This document shows positions 18,901 through 30,363 of a stretch of 64,000 nucleotides of DNA, piece after piece. The translations under genes and the position numbers were made by a program. The notes beneath the pieces are model-generated. The model searched no databases, had not been told where the DNA came from, and saw only the letters and a program-made list of their open reading frames with translations. Position 1 is the stretch's first letter; each line of letters begins with the position of its first letter. Source of the stretch: Tuctoria greenei (lineage: Eukaryota; Streptophyta; Magnoliopsida; Poales; Poaceae). The stretch lies in contig JAYESD010000009.1 in NCBI GenBank assembly GCA_036927565.1, positions 152,046,929-152,110,928 on the forward strand. The letters run 5' to 3'.

Positions 18901-21900
18901 ACCACCGGCTTGATCTCTGATCAAACATACAGGCTTCTGAATGTTTTCTGTGACTTTCAGTCCTTTGTGCATACGTCTCCACAGTGTGAGAAGATTCTTG
19001 ATATTGCTGGTGCTGAAGCTGGGAACATTGATTCGTACAGCATATTCACACCTACTTGTCATGCATCTTTTGCCGCCTCACAGAACAAAGTGATGAAAAG
19101 GCTACATGTATGTTTTCGAGCTCTAAAAATTCGAGCCAAATTAGATAATTTTGATTAGTGTTTTTTACCTTATATCTATCCATTCTTTACTGCATATGCG
19201 TCTCGAACTAAGTTGCATGAATACATCCCACAAACATTTAAAAGTAATGTTGCATTTTTATACGTATCATGTTCAGACTTTTTTTTTTCCTAAATGGATT
19301 GCATGGAACACTAATAATGTGAGGTGAGGACAAATTGAAAGTTCGTTGCTTCTGGGAATTTATTGGATTCCATCTGGCATCTTGTTCTGGCTAGGGTCTG
19401 GAGCTTTAATCTGAATTTGTAAACCTTGTATGCATAGTTAATTTTATGTGCGATTGTGCAAATGAGTGCTCATGATATTTGAACTCTTAACTTATGATAT
19501 GATAGTTTCACATGTATTCTGTTTATCTGATTGATATTGATGTTTTTAAATAGTCGGTTGGAAAAATGGGAGAGCGATATGATCCATGCACTGAAAAGCA
19601 TTCAATTATATACTTCAATCTACCTGAGGTTCAAAAGGCACTTCACGTTAGTCCAGTCATTAGCAAATCAAAATGGGAAACCTGCAGGTAACTCTGACTG
19701 GTTATCATATTTTGACATGTTGGATCATCATTACCCTGACATATTGAATTCTGAATGATTTATTAACAAGCAATTCCATAACCTTTTTGTCTATTACTTT
19801 TCTCCTTTCTTTCATTTTCTCTCTGTTGTTGTTGTACTCTTCTTTCACATTCTTAGGAATTTTCTTGCTGGTTTTTGTGGGTTTTATCTCTAGCCACCCC
19901 AACTTGCTTGGGACTAATGGCACTGTTGTTGTGTTTACTAGCAATCCTGCTTATTGGTTCGCAACCTGTCTGGCATGGCTATTATCTTTCCATAGATGTA
20001 GTATACTGTTTTCGTTAGGAAGAAGAATATATGATTGATTTGATTCCCACGTAATGATGTATAGTGTTGAGTTTAATCTTGTTTTCTAGAATATTCTAGA
20101 AGTATAATAGGTAGTCCAATTCAGGTTAGGAGTCGTAGTCCTAGTTGGAGTTGAGTTAGTGTCCATTTAGGAGTCCAATAAACTATTTGTAAGGGGCTTT
20201 TTTATACAGCCGTCTGCAACCCCAACCCCCCCCCCCCCCCCTCCGGCCAGAGCAAGGAAATTAGAAGGCAATTTTCGTGTCTAATTGGTCCCGAAATTAC
20301 AATATATAGTTCATCTTGGCATCTTTCTAGTGCAACAAGAATATATGGATCTTGATGATTGCCCCGGAAATTCTATTGATACATCTTTATGCTTTTTAAT
20401 ATGAAATGCATTAATGTTTTTAAATTGAACATATCATTTCTCAATGTTGTTTCATACTAACTAAATTGTATGACATGAATGTCTATGACACAGAAGACAT
20501 GTATCAGCATACATGTTTTTGTTGTTAACTTGTTATTCTAACATTTTGAGTTGACATTCCGCACAGTGAAATTGTTAATACTCATTGGGGGGATTGTGAA
20601 AGATCAGTGCTGCATATCTATCATGAACTTATACAGTATGGACTTCGTATATGGGTATTCAGGTGATTCCTTGTTCTGTGAAGTTTTGAAAGAGAACTCC
20701 TATCTGCCCAAAGAACATTACCTGATGCTAAATTATGTTCCACAAAGTTTTGAAATTTGTTGGTCTCTTGGCTTAAAATTTGGCATGTATTTCTTTGCAG
20801 CATTTGAGGTGCAGCTAATATGCTGTGACTCTAGGAAGTTCTGTATAAATTTGTTTTACATAGGTGTAATGTAGATATACAGTTAGTACCTTTTGTCCAA
20901 TTAACATGTGGGCTGTAACCAAGAGGTGATACTTCTTTCAGGGATGATACATAAGGATAGGAATGCTTTCTCTTCTTCAATTTGTTACCTGAAACTTTAT
21001 TTCTGTATATGAAAATCAGAAAAGATGTACCTTAAAAAATAAAAAAACAGTATTAAATAGATAATAGATAAGAACAGAGATGCCTTTTCTTGATCTCATT
21101 GTTATTTGTTTCAACATAATCCAGTGGAGATACAGATGCAGTGGTTCCAGTGACATCAACTAGATACAGTGTTGATGCTCTCAAGCTTCCAACAGTAACT
21201 CCTTGGCATGCTTGGTATGACGATGATGGCGAGGTAGGAGCTTCTTTTACCTAAGATTGGGTTCAGTAGTAGTGGCTGCTTAATGATATGCATGCTCAAG
21301 TTTCTGATTTTTTTATGCATAATTGTTCTTTCTTTACATGCATATTTAGCATATGTCAGCTTTGCCTCAACACTGAACCTATTCATCCATCACACTCATT
21401 CTTGTCATCCAATTATGCAATCCATCTTTTGATAAAAGAGGTAAAAAAAAAGAAAGAAAAGGAGAGAAAAAAGCAGGGATATTTATGTAGTCCATCACAT
21501 TGACAGAAACATATGTTGTTAACTATGGCACTCTTCTCTGGATAATTCGTGAATAAATTGTATCTACATTTGAGATCTCATTTTAGTCTCATTTACATAT
21601 GTTTTCATGCCAATTATTCCTGGATTTGGTCTATTTCATGTTACTCAAATACTGATATTTTATGGGAAATGATGTAAGGTTTTTAATTAACATTTTGTTC
21701 TCATACGTAACATGGCTTTCTAAGCTCATTGAACCCATTATGTCTAAGCATACAGTTTCATTCCTGTACTGTAGAAGCATCTATGTAATCCTATAGACCT
21801 CCTTGGTCAGACTAGAATTCACGTTGGAAATCCATGTTATTTTTCCTCCTTCAGTCATGTGATTTTATAACTCATTATTGCTATCATTTACTATTAGTTG

Positions 21901-22142
21901 ATTGCTTTAAAAATATGCTCTTTGTTGGGGTATCCTACCTTCATTCCTTGTTTATGATTTCTTTTGTGTTCAAACAGGTTGGTGGCTGGAGTCAAGGGTA
22001 CGAGGGGCTCACTTTTGTGACCGTAAGGGGTGCAGGTCATGAAGTCCCTCTCCATCGGCCCAAACAGGCTCTCACACTCTTCAAATCATTCTTGGCTGGG
22101 AGCCCCATGCCTGTGCAATCCAATATGCACAGTGACATGTAA
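15923..22142 (+). CDS. Serine carboxypeptidase-like protein, class II type (480 residues, 10 exons)
   Basis: This is a secreted or vacuolar S10-family peptidase (or acyltransferase, since that family includes both). Exons are 15923-16211, 16787-16894, 17377-17472, 17556-17648, 18326-18411, 18841-19107, 19554-19687, 20567-20662, 21125-21233 and 21978-22142. All introns are GT-AG, phases match, and the total is 1443 bases. The start is the ATG opening a typical signal peptide (residues 1 to about 32, LLLLHVVAVVGVLFLLAVP). Landmarks are the oxyanion block NGGPGCSS (about 95-102), SPVGVGYSYS, nucleophile GESYAG (Ser193), KGYMVGNSLMDDFHDHYG, CE-H blocks, SGDTDAVVP (catalytic Asp probably 394) and GAGHEVP (His447). 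All three catalytic residues are present and no stop or frameshift was found. The linker sequence recalls the SCPL24-26/BRS1 branch, but I do not assign an orthologue. Introns 4 and 7 hold LINE-derived tails. Confidence 0.92.
17709..18091 (+). mobile_element. 5'-truncated L1-type LINE in intron 4
   Basis: The end of a LINE ORF2 is readable (LTWQEAMKRDLKE, stop, DISRDLAHDRTAW, KLAIYVPES, stop), a segment typical of plant L1 elements. An AT-rich 3' part follows, with the CCCCAACTTGTTTGGGAC motif and a (GTT)n tail. Flanking copies AACAAATCTGACGAACCT (17691-17708) and AACAAACTTGACGAACCT (18092-18109) form an 18-bp target duplication with two mismatches, the mark of target-primed reverse transcription. 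The insertion is in the sense orientation of the host gene. Confidence 0.85.
19830..19936 (+). repeat. Second LINE-type 3' tail in intron 7
   Basis: The words GGGTTTTATCTCTAGCC, ACCCCAACTTGCTTGGGAC and a GTTGTTGTG end repeat the 3' end of the intron-4 LINE. The 5' limit is uncertain and no target duplication was seen. Confidence 0.5.
20226..20241. repeat. C16 homopolymer in intron 7
   Basis: A run of sixteen C residues lies directly upstream of CTCCGGCC, in intron 7 of the carboxypeptidase gene. It is prone to length errors in sequencing and assembly. Confidence 0.8.
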
Positions 22143-23530
22143 TATCTATTCTTGTACTTGTACGGTTCAAGAGATGATCAGCATCACGGAATTCCAGCTC
22201 AACCAAGGCAGACACTAGTTCAAACGACACTTGTTATGCACCTTGTACTATACACAGATTGCAACAGCAGTTTATTTTTCAGGGTAACTGCTGCCAGTTA
22301 CCAATTTATCAGTTCTGTTGGTGTTGGTGCCATTATCCCCTAAAGGAAACAGGGGACAAGAATGTGGAGTAGTTTCTGTTGCCACGAACTGACACTGCAC
22401 ATCGATGTTAATGCGAGCCTGAAAAATAAATTATTTTCTACATCAGTGTGAAAACATTTTGTCATGATGATTTTGTGCACCGGGTGTTATTTCTGATGTT
22501 CACAATAATTACCCGGACTTGGATAATTATAGAACTTGCATATGTATGAGCTGTATCATTTGTGCTAGAGGCCCTCATGGTTCAGACATAAGAGGGACAT
22601 GGCTCTCTCTGATGAATTGTGGTAAATGGTCAGTTGCTGTCCAAGCAAAGCTATTGCAATAGTCTATACACGGTACCATGATGTAAAACCGCAACCACTC
22701 CATTGTATTAAGTTGATCCTGACTCTCGACGAGTCTGTCGTGATGCACAGAGTGGGTGCGTGAAACTAACTGGTTGCACTTGATTGGAGATGTACTTTGA
22801 TAGTCCTACGATTCTATCCATCGATATCATTTTTTTCTGGAGCTGTTTGATAGGGCTACGCATGGTGACTTCAAATGTTTGGCTCCTGCAGTATTCACTG
22901 ATTTGCTCCCTGCAGAAAAACGGTTACCGTTGTTTATTTTGTTTATGTGTAACGTATTTCCAGATCCACGGATCATACTAGCTGTCTTCATCAGGCATCA
23001 GCAGTAAAATTTGCAATTCAAAACCTTTTGCAGATGGACAGCTCGTCAGGTGCCACAGGCCCTTTTCCAGAAAGAGGCAGATACTGTAGCTCTTGGTACA
23101 AGGTATGCATACCCTGTTCCAATTCGGTTCGTGAGACATCAAATTTGGTGTTACCAAATCCAGGGCAATGTCAAATTTGGGTTGAGAATTTGTGCTTGCA
23201 ACATCGTGAGAAGCTAACAATGCCTGTATTTAATTTATGGTAGTTTATCGTGGCTGTCCATTCAAGTCCCTGTAATGCCGTAGATAATTAATTTTCAACA
23301 TCGTTTCATTATACTAGCTATGATATTTTCCCATGCTTAATTATTTCTGTCCAGAATTTGGAATGTAAATTTGGTCCCCCGGGACCAATTCACCTTCCAC
23401 TCAAGTATCTTTTCCTCCGTCATTTTCTGGCCTCTGTAAATATCTCTCAACCTTTCGAGTCAACACCAATCGCTCCTATAAACCTAACGTGCTGTGTGGG
23501 ACTGCTGTGCGTGCAGCCAGTCTAAAATTA
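22143..23530. other. 3' flank of the carboxypeptidase gene; no gene recognised
   Basis: The first 300 bases are probably the 3' UTR; an AATAAA-like signal occurs at about 22424. Farther on, at 22999-23243, an exon-like stretch preceded by a T-rich tract and TTTGCAG could encode MDSSSGATGPFPERGRYC and more before TAG. I do not recognise the product, and a splice donor-like GTATGC lies inside it. The rest shows nothing I can support. Confidence 0.35.
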
Positions 23531-23532
23531 TA

Positions 23533-23648
23533 CTCCTTCCGTCCCGAAAAGTTTGTCGCTTTGTAGTTCAAAAACCGTCTCGAAAAGTTTGTCGCTTTGT
23601 AGTTTATTTTTGAACTACAAAGCGACAAACTTTCCGAGACGGAAGGAG
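23533..23648. mobile_element. Stowaway-type MITE (116 bp)
   Basis: The terminal inverted repeats are CTCCTTCCGTCCCGAAAAG at the left and the complementary CTTTCCGAGACGGAAGGAG at the right. They are flanked by TA dinucleotides (23531-23532, 23649-23650), the Stowaway/Tc1-mariner target duplication. The left half contains an internal duplication of AAGTTTGTCGCTTTGTAGT. Confidence 0.9.
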
Positions 23649-23757
23649 TACTTCGTTTTTTTTATTTGTCAGTGACTAGTTCAAAAATAAACTAACCGAC
23701 GACAAATTAAAAGACAGGGATGAAGTAGATGTGCTGACATGCTACCTCATTTGACAA

Positions 23758-23878
23758 GCTACTGTCCCATGTTGCAGGAATGAAAGTAGATTCATGGGAA
23801 ACTAGAAGCATCTAAGCTACTGCCCCATGTTGCAGGAATGAAGGTACGTAGATTCATGGGAAACTAGAAGCAGCTAAG
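23758..23878. repeat. Tandem duplication of about 60 bp
   Basis: Units 23758-23815 and 23816-23877 both read GCTACTG(T/C)CCCATGTTG and continue through CAGGAATGAA to ATTCATGGGAAACTAGAAGCA. They differ by a 4-base insertion and a few substitutions. Confidence 0.8.
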
Positions 23879-25541
23879 GCTTGATCATCAGATTGATTGT
23901 CCGCGAGGAGCAGCGACCTGAACATCGATCTGGTGTGAGTGCTTAGGTTCTTGTCACCGTGCTTGACGAATTGGTCGTTACCTCGACAGTGCGACACGTG
24001 TCAATGGGTTCCCCACACGTGTGTGCTTCCCTTGCCACCTTTGCGGCTTTGCCGTACGTGGCTGCCTCCATAGGATCACGACGTCACACGAAGAAGTGTG
24101 AGTCGTAGCTTTCGGTTCCTGATTCTCTGACGAGATGTTCTGACGGCCAGCAGCTTTTGCACGTCGTGTGATCGTGTCCAAGTCTGAAGTCGCCATCGGA
24201 GCAGACAAGCCTCCCCAACCGCACCACAGCATCAACGGGTCGCCACATCACACCGCAACACACCAGCTCACAGATCACTTACCACATGACGTATATACTA
24301 CCAGCAAGACAAAAAAAAACAAGGAGATGGAAACGTACCCATACCAGCAGCAGGTTACGACTTACTTTCTCCTGACTGCAAATCATTGTTTTATCTGTTC
24401 TAACAGCACGCGTGTTAAGGCTTAATCCCACCCAAATCCGACTCGTCATCATCCATACATAGATGATCATGCGCATGCGTCTGACTAGCGTTTTCTGAAA
24501 CATTGCGTGTGTAATCTAACATAACCATGATATTGAGTGTAATTTAACACGTACTCGTGCAGGACAAAAATTCAAAGACACGTGGCGTGAACTAATAGCT
24601 CAGTTTGGACGTTTACTTCTTGAAGAGAGCTCAAAAAAAAAAAAAATCTGGCACACGTGACTTCGGGGATAACCCAAGCTAATCCACACTTGACTTATTT
24701 GTACGGGGACGACAACTGCGTGAAATTGATCTCCAGTTAATCAGATCTATCACCAAGTCATATATGCGCATGCACACAACCAATGCAAAGTCAAATTGGA
24801 GTATTTAGCGCCAAAGCTATCCACACAGCCTTTTCTTCTTCAAGTTTCAACTGCAGTTAGGCAGCCACCTTCCAGCCTTTTCCTTCCTTCCTCGTATCCT
24901 TTTCTCCAGCTACTACTACTTGTTCCTCTCCCCATGTTCATCCGTAAAACCACGGCATTGTAGCAGACGTTGCTATCAATGATCACCACAATCACCATGT
25001 CGCCACAGCCCTTTCGGCACCTATGGCCAAATTGCTGATCTTAATCATGCATCATCTTTCATGTCGGTCTCATACCGATCGCTAGACTCACGTGGTGAAT
25101 CGAAAAAATAAAAAACAAACTGAATAGAAACAGAATATGTGGTTAACTGAAATGCACAGTTAACTTTGGTTTTTAGTTTTGTCTACTACGGTTAACCAAT
25201 TTTATTCGTTTCTAATGTGATATTAACCTAAATTCCAACCCACGGTACTCCATGATCCATAAAAACAAAGCATAATTTACAGATCCCCACCCCCATCAAT
25301 TTTTTCTCGCAATCTAGCCTATAAATGTTATTTTTATATGTTTATTATCATTTTTGTGTTTATTAATATTTTTACTTAATTGATTAGATTATACACTAAT
25401 ATACGGTTAATTGCATAACTGAATCGAATTAACATATCACTTAATAATGTAGTTGTGATTTCTTTTGTGGTATATTTAGTAGTTATTTTTTAATAATCGA
25501 AATTCATTTTTAACTGTATTAAACAAACCAAATTTACTGGA
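23879..25541. other. Intergenic DNA, no gene recognised
   Basis: Several ACGTG cores cluster at 23990-24060 (GACACGTGTC, CACACGTGTG, GTACGTGGC), which is promoter-like, but no downstream exon was found. The remainder is AT-rich, with no supported reading frame. Confidence 0.4.
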
Positions 25542-25544
25542 TTA

Positions 25545-25676
25545 GACCATCCACACTAGCACACTGTAAAGCGTACTGGATACACTGTTTCACAGTGTAA
25601 TTTAGAGTACATACTGTAAAAGCTGAAGGAGAATAATGTATAGAATATGCTTTAGAATACGCTGGTGTGGATGGTC
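25545..25676. mobile_element. Tourist-like MITE (132 bp) with TTA target duplication
   Basis: It begins GACCATCCACACTAGC and ends GCTGGTGTGGATGGTC, inverted repeats of 16 bases with one mismatch, flanked by TTA at 25542-25544 and 25677-25679. TTA/TAA duplications are typical of PIF/Harbinger-related Tourist elements. Confidence 0.88.
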
Positions 25677-26440
25677 TTAGCCAAACACACAGCCGTACCG
25701 ACGGACTACCGATCGCTGTCCCATAGCAGTCGCAGCATCACCACCAGTGATCGACCATGGCGGCGCCCTCGCTAATGGGGCCGCTCACCGGAGTTGCAAC
25801 AGGATGGGCGTCATGCGTGGCTGTGAAGGTTACTGACTCGAAGGGCGGCGGCGAGGCCTCCGGCAGTTTCGACAGGGAGTGCGAGGTGCTGCGGAGGACG
25901 CGCGGCACAAGAACCTCGTCAGGGTGATGATCACCACGTTCAGCGCCGCCAGCTTCAACGCGCTTGTGCTACCGCTGATTCGTAACGGCACCCTCGAGGA
26001 CCGCCTGTACCCGCCGCAAGGCGGCGATGACGGCGGCGGCCTGGACTTTCGGGCAGATCACGGCCGTCGTGGGCGACGTCGCCGAGGGCACGGCCTACAT
26101 ACACCGCTACTACGCGCCGATCAGGGTTGTGCACTGCGACCTCAAGCCGAGCAACGTCCTCCTCGACGGCGGGATGCATGTGCACCGTGATATCGGACTT
26201 CGGCATATAGAGAAGCTCGTCGCCGGTGGAGTCAGGAAGCCATTAGCAGCACGAGTGACGAGGCTGCGCCGTGCAACTATCACCGGACTGTTGCAAGGCT
26301 CAGTTGGGTTGGGTGCATCGCACCGTTGCGTACGCCCACACGTGTCTGCATGCGCATCTGATGAGATATCATATGTGCACACATCATCAGGCGGTCGTCG
26401 GGCTGATCAAGCTCGGGCTCGTGTGCACGCAGCACTCGCC

Positions 26441-27810
26441 CACTACTACAAAATGTTTCATCATAGGTGGTTCTAAACATATTATCGCATATGGTTTTAA
26501 AAACTGCCTGTAACGAAGAGCCTGTGAAAATGATCGATTAACACAGGCGGTGGTATAATCCGCCTGTGAAACTACATTTTCACAGACGGTCGGTAATAAA
26601 AAACCGCTTGTGAAAATAGATTTTCACAGGCGGTTTTTAATTAAAAACCGCCTGTAAAAATAGATTTTCACAGGCGGTTTTTAATTAAAAACCGCCTGTG
26701 AAAATGGCTAATGAAAAAAAAAAAAATTCACATGTGCCGCCGGGAGTCAGAAGAGGCCGCGCCGCATGGAGGCCGCCGCGTTGCCGGGAGCCGGAAGAGC
26801 GCTGCCAAGTGTCAAAGGAGGTCGCACCGCCGAGAGCCGGAGGAGCCGTGCCGCCCGAAGCCCGACGAGGCCGTGCCGCTTGGAGCCAGAGGAGCCGTGC
26901 CTTCGAGAGCCCGAGGTAGACCGTGCCACCGGGTGCCCGAGGTAGACCGCGCCGGATCTGTGCCCGCGCTCACGCCGGCAGGGCGCGCGCTCGCCGGGAG
27001 GCACGTCGGAGCCGCGCCGCCGGGAGCCCGAGGTAGACTGTGCCAGATCCGCGTCCGTGCTCGCGTCGGCAAGGCTCGCGCTCGTCGGGAGGCCGCGCTG
27101 GAGCCGTCGAGGTCCGGAGCAACCAAAGTCGCGCCTTGAGAGAGGCCGCCGGCAGCCGCGCCGCCGGGAGCCCGAGGTAGACTGTGCCAGATCCGCGCCC
27201 AGCATGCTCCCGTCGGCAGAGCTCGCACTCGTTAGGAGGCCGCGCCGGAGCCGCCGAGGTCTGGAGCAACCGAAGTCGCGCCTTAGTCGCGCCTTGAGAG
27301 AGGCCGCCGACAGCCGCGCCTTGGGAGATGCCGCCGGAAGCCGTACCTTGGGAGGCTGACGGAGGATCACGGACTGAACCGTGGCTGCTGCTGTTATAGA
27401 CACATCTATCGTGCGACTTCTAAACTGAGTCGTTGGATCGATAAGCAGCGGACAGCGGAGATACGAAGTCCAAGAGTGATCTGTGGGATGAAGCAGCAGA
27501 CCAATGAGGAGTCATCATTATCACAGGCGGTTTTTATGTTACAGACAGCCTGTGAAAATCATTATATTTTCACAGGCGGTTGTTTGTTACGGACCGCCTG
27601 TGATAATGACTATTATCACATGCGCTTTTTGTTACGGACCGCCTGTGAAAATCAATACATTTTCACAGGCGGTTGTTTGTTACGGACCACCTGTGATATT
27701 CTATTATCACAGACGGTCATTAACTCATCTGACATCATAGGCGGCACTTTTAATGGACCGTCTGTAAAAAAATATAGAAGCGCCTGTACAAATGTTTTTT
27801 GTAGTTGTGG
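26441..27810. mobile_element. Non-autonomous CACTA transposon (1.37 kb) inside the kinase pseudogene
   Basis: The left end is CACTACTACAAAATG; the right end, read inverted, is CCACAACTACAAAAAACA. GCC flanks both sides (26438-26440 and 27811-27813), the 3-bp CACTA target duplication. Removing it rejoins HSP to ALRPTM of the kinase. Subterminal regions (26520-26710 and 27515-27790) are arrays of ACAGGCGGTTTTT and its complement AAAAACCGCCTGT, many as near-perfect hairpins. The core (26740-27370) is GC-rich with three tandem degenerate units of about 165 bp. No transposase is encoded. Confidence 0.85.
26900..27345. repeat. GC-rich tandem repeats in the CACTA core
   Basis: Three degenerate units share GAGCCCGAGGTAGAC(T/C)G(T/C)GCC, (G)ATCCGCG, CGTCGGCA(G/A) and CTCGC(A/G)CTCGT(C/T). 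The composition differs sharply from the AT-rich ends. An open frame runs through it on the minus strand (26747-27403) but looks like a by-product of composition. It may be a captured host fragment that was then amplified. Confidence 0.6.
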
Positions 27811-27961
27811 GCCGGCGCTGCGGCCCACGATGGCCGACGTCTTCCATGAGATCACGTTGCTCAAGGAGGATCTCGCCAGGCGCAGCGCCGACGACGACAG
27901 CGGTGGCGGCCGCCGGTTGTTCTCGACCATGGACTCGATCGCTGTTCTCGAACTGAATTAA

Positions 27962-29246
27962 TTAACATGGAATAAACTACGATTTAATCCGTTAGTACAT
28001 GCATACACTACACGCCAGGAAACATCGATGGATACTGCTGGTTTACTTCTTGGAGATGGATTTGATCATATGTCTCACCTCTGGTTTTGCATTGCCACCA
28101 TGGGCTATTAGTTTATTTGCATTGGACCATTGGATGGTTGGAAGTTGCCTACTATAGTAACTAGTGCTAATTCTTTGAGTTCTTAATTCACTCATGGAGA
28201 AGGCACTCGATCGATTAATCTGTGTTGCAAGAGAAAATGCTCTTGAGTTAGGTCATTATTCAGGTGCTCACGATCAATACATAAACAACTAAACGCGACA
28301 AATCCGGCACAGCTCGATGCATCTGAGATGATCATGAATTCTGTCTTCACCACTAACATTGTGTACTAGTTTAATGTTGTTCTGGATTTCACAAGAACTT
28401 TCGTACGTGTTCTTATCGTGGATGATATCAACTAGGCCTTAAAAATTATTGTACGCCTGCCAGCTTAATTTAACATAGTCAGCTTGGCTAGCTAGCCGTT
28501 ATCAAAATTCAGAAAGCGATTCACACATTGTTACATATGCATGTCATGCTCAAGAAATATTGTTGTATCATCGATTTATTATCATTTTTATCTCGTGGGG
28601 TTATCTCATGAGCTTATCTCTTGCGACGGCTTTTTTATTTGTGACGGCTTTTGGCCATCACAAGTTATTCGTCGCAAATAAGCTTATTTGCGACGGCCGG
28701 CAGTAGCCGTCGCAAGTTATTGTCAGGGGCGGGTGGGACCCGCTCGTCTATTTGCTATATTGCCTCAACTGCATTTTTGAAAGAACAAATTCAGCTATAT
28801 GGTTATATACGTTATTAAATTGATGTCGTTAGGATCGGTATAATTTGAAAACAGATGAGTATGAGACACATCAAATACACATATAGTGGATCGACGTATT
28901 AGTGCTAAGGCACCGCAAAGAACCATGCAGACGCCATAAGCTAGTATCGATAAATTAGTTTTTTTTTTATCATTGCTGCAAGTAACGTTGCAATAAGCAA
29001 AGATTGATGTGACTGCAACTAGCTTAGTGATTTCTTCTGCATTATGCATTTGAATAGTATTTTCTCCTTTATCGTACGAAAGATGGTACCATCACTCTTT
29101 TACAAAAGATTACGCAAGCAGACAGACACGAACTACCACGACGTGCAGTTTCCCAGTGCGATCCATCTAATGCTCTGATGTGTGGCAAAATCAATGGCTC
29201 GTCATGTGACAAAGTGGTAAAACGCAGTTTATTGAATCAGAGCAAA
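27962..29246. other. Intergenic DNA with a small cluster of TTGCGACGGC repeats
   Basis: No gene was recognised. Bases about 28620-28760 hold four copies of the TTTGCGACGGC/GCCGTCGCAA word in both orientations, the subterminal repeat type of the CACTA relic that starts at 29247. It is probably a fragment of a related element; no ends were found. Confidence 0.45.
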
Positions 29247-29814
29247 CACTACATGAATCTTGATGATTTGCGAGGGCTTCGCTTATTTACGACAGTATTT
29301 GACCGTCGCAAGTTATTCGTCATAATTAAGTTTATTTGCGACGGTCACCGTCACAAATAACTCTATTTGCGATGGCTGACGGCAGTCGTCGCAAGTTATT
29401 GCCAGGGGGCGGGTGGACCCCACGCGTCTATTTGCGATGGTCAGGCCGTCACAATTAAGGCTCTATTTGCGACGGTCGGGCAGTGGCAAATAAGTCCAAT
29501 GGGACCCACGCGGCCATCCGACGGGACCCACACAACCATTTACGACAGCCTGGCCGTCGCAAATAGGGCCTTATTGCGACGGTCAGGCCGTCGCAAATAA
29601 CAGATGCTAGTTTGCGGCGGCCCGAAACCTTATTTGTGATGATACTGTATAAAAAGCCGTCGCAAATAAGATTTTTTATTTAAAAAACATAAAATGTTAC
29701 CTAACTCGATGGCCAGAATCACAGAACAGACAACACAATATATCACAATCATAAATAGCATCACAATATATCGTCGATACATCGCACATCACCATCAACA
29801 AAGCAAACAAGGGC

Positions 29815-29925
29815 TCACTCGCCCGTCTGACCTCCGAAGCCACCTCCGAAGTCGAAGTCATCGTCGCGTCTCATTCCAGGTGGCGGTAACGATGGCGACG
29901 GAGTTTGAGCAGCCGTCACAGATCT
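29815..29925 (-). pseudogene. C-terminal exon of the CACTA gene
   Basis: Downstream of a TTACAG acceptor the minus strand reads RSVTAAQTPSPSLPPPG, then MRRDDDFDFGGGFGGQTGE and TGA. The Asp/Gly-rich end is typical of the last exon of plant CACTA proteins as I remember them. Confidence 0.6.
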
Positions 29926-29991
29926 CTGTAATTAGTGAAACTTAGAGTTAGAATATAAATGCATCAACATCTATCTCCCTTTATCTCCATC

Positions 29992-30240
29992 TAGATCCCC
30001 CTCTCTTTCTCTCTCTTTTCATTCCTCTCTCTCTATCTCAATCTCTCTCTCTCTCTCACTCTATCTCTCTATTGCTATCATTTTCCCTCTATCTTCCTCC
30101 CTCTATCTCCATCTACACCTCCCTTTCTCCCTCTATCTTCATCTCCCTCTCTCTCCATCTACATCTCCCTCTCTCTCTCTCTCTTTATTCCTCTCCCACT
30201 CTATCTAACTATCTGTCACTCTTTCTTTTATCTCCCTCTT
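29992..30240. repeat. CT-rich microsatellite region
   Basis: About 250 bp of CTCTCTCT and CTCCCTCTAT-type interrupted dinucleotide runs inside the CACTA relic. Confidence 0.85.
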
Positions 30241-30363
30241 TCTTCATGATTTTTGACTGATATATATATTTAGGTACTTTGTGAGGTTGTGGAAAGATAT
30301 CGCAGATCAATTTCATGAGATCATTACAACAATTGATGGAAAAAAAGTACTTGGACTTAATTG

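Larger units (their letters stand above)
25757..27961 (+). pseudogene. LRR receptor-like kinase fragment, split by a CACTA element
   Basis: Pieces of a protein kinase domain in shifting frames are VAVKV (about 25817), FDRECEVLR, KNLVRV, NALVLPLIRNGTLEDRLYPP, VEG-like DVAEGTAYIH, VVHCDLKPSNVLLD (catalytic loop, 26128-26169) and SDFGI followed at once by TAG (DFG motif, about 26193-26211). ITGLLQGSVG and VGLIKLGLVCTQHSP come next. The last exon part, ALRPTMADVFHEITLL through SIAVLELN and TAA (27959-27961), lies beyond the transposon. The text resembles LRR-RLK subfamily XII proteins. The LRR ectodomain is absent and at least three frame shifts and an internal deletion are visible, so this is a dead, 5'-truncated copy. 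Confidence 0.85.

Noticed and set aside
26747..27403. Minus-strand 218-codon frame in the CACTA core
   Set aside because: It follows a GC-rich tandem repeat, is almost only Arg/Ala/Ser/Pro, and other frames are open as well; no domain was recognised.
28620..29670. Regularly repeated TTGCGACGG words as a CRISPR-like array
   Set aside because: They occur in both orientations at irregular spacing and sit at the end of a CACTA element, where such subterminal repeats are normal; the DNA is a plant's.
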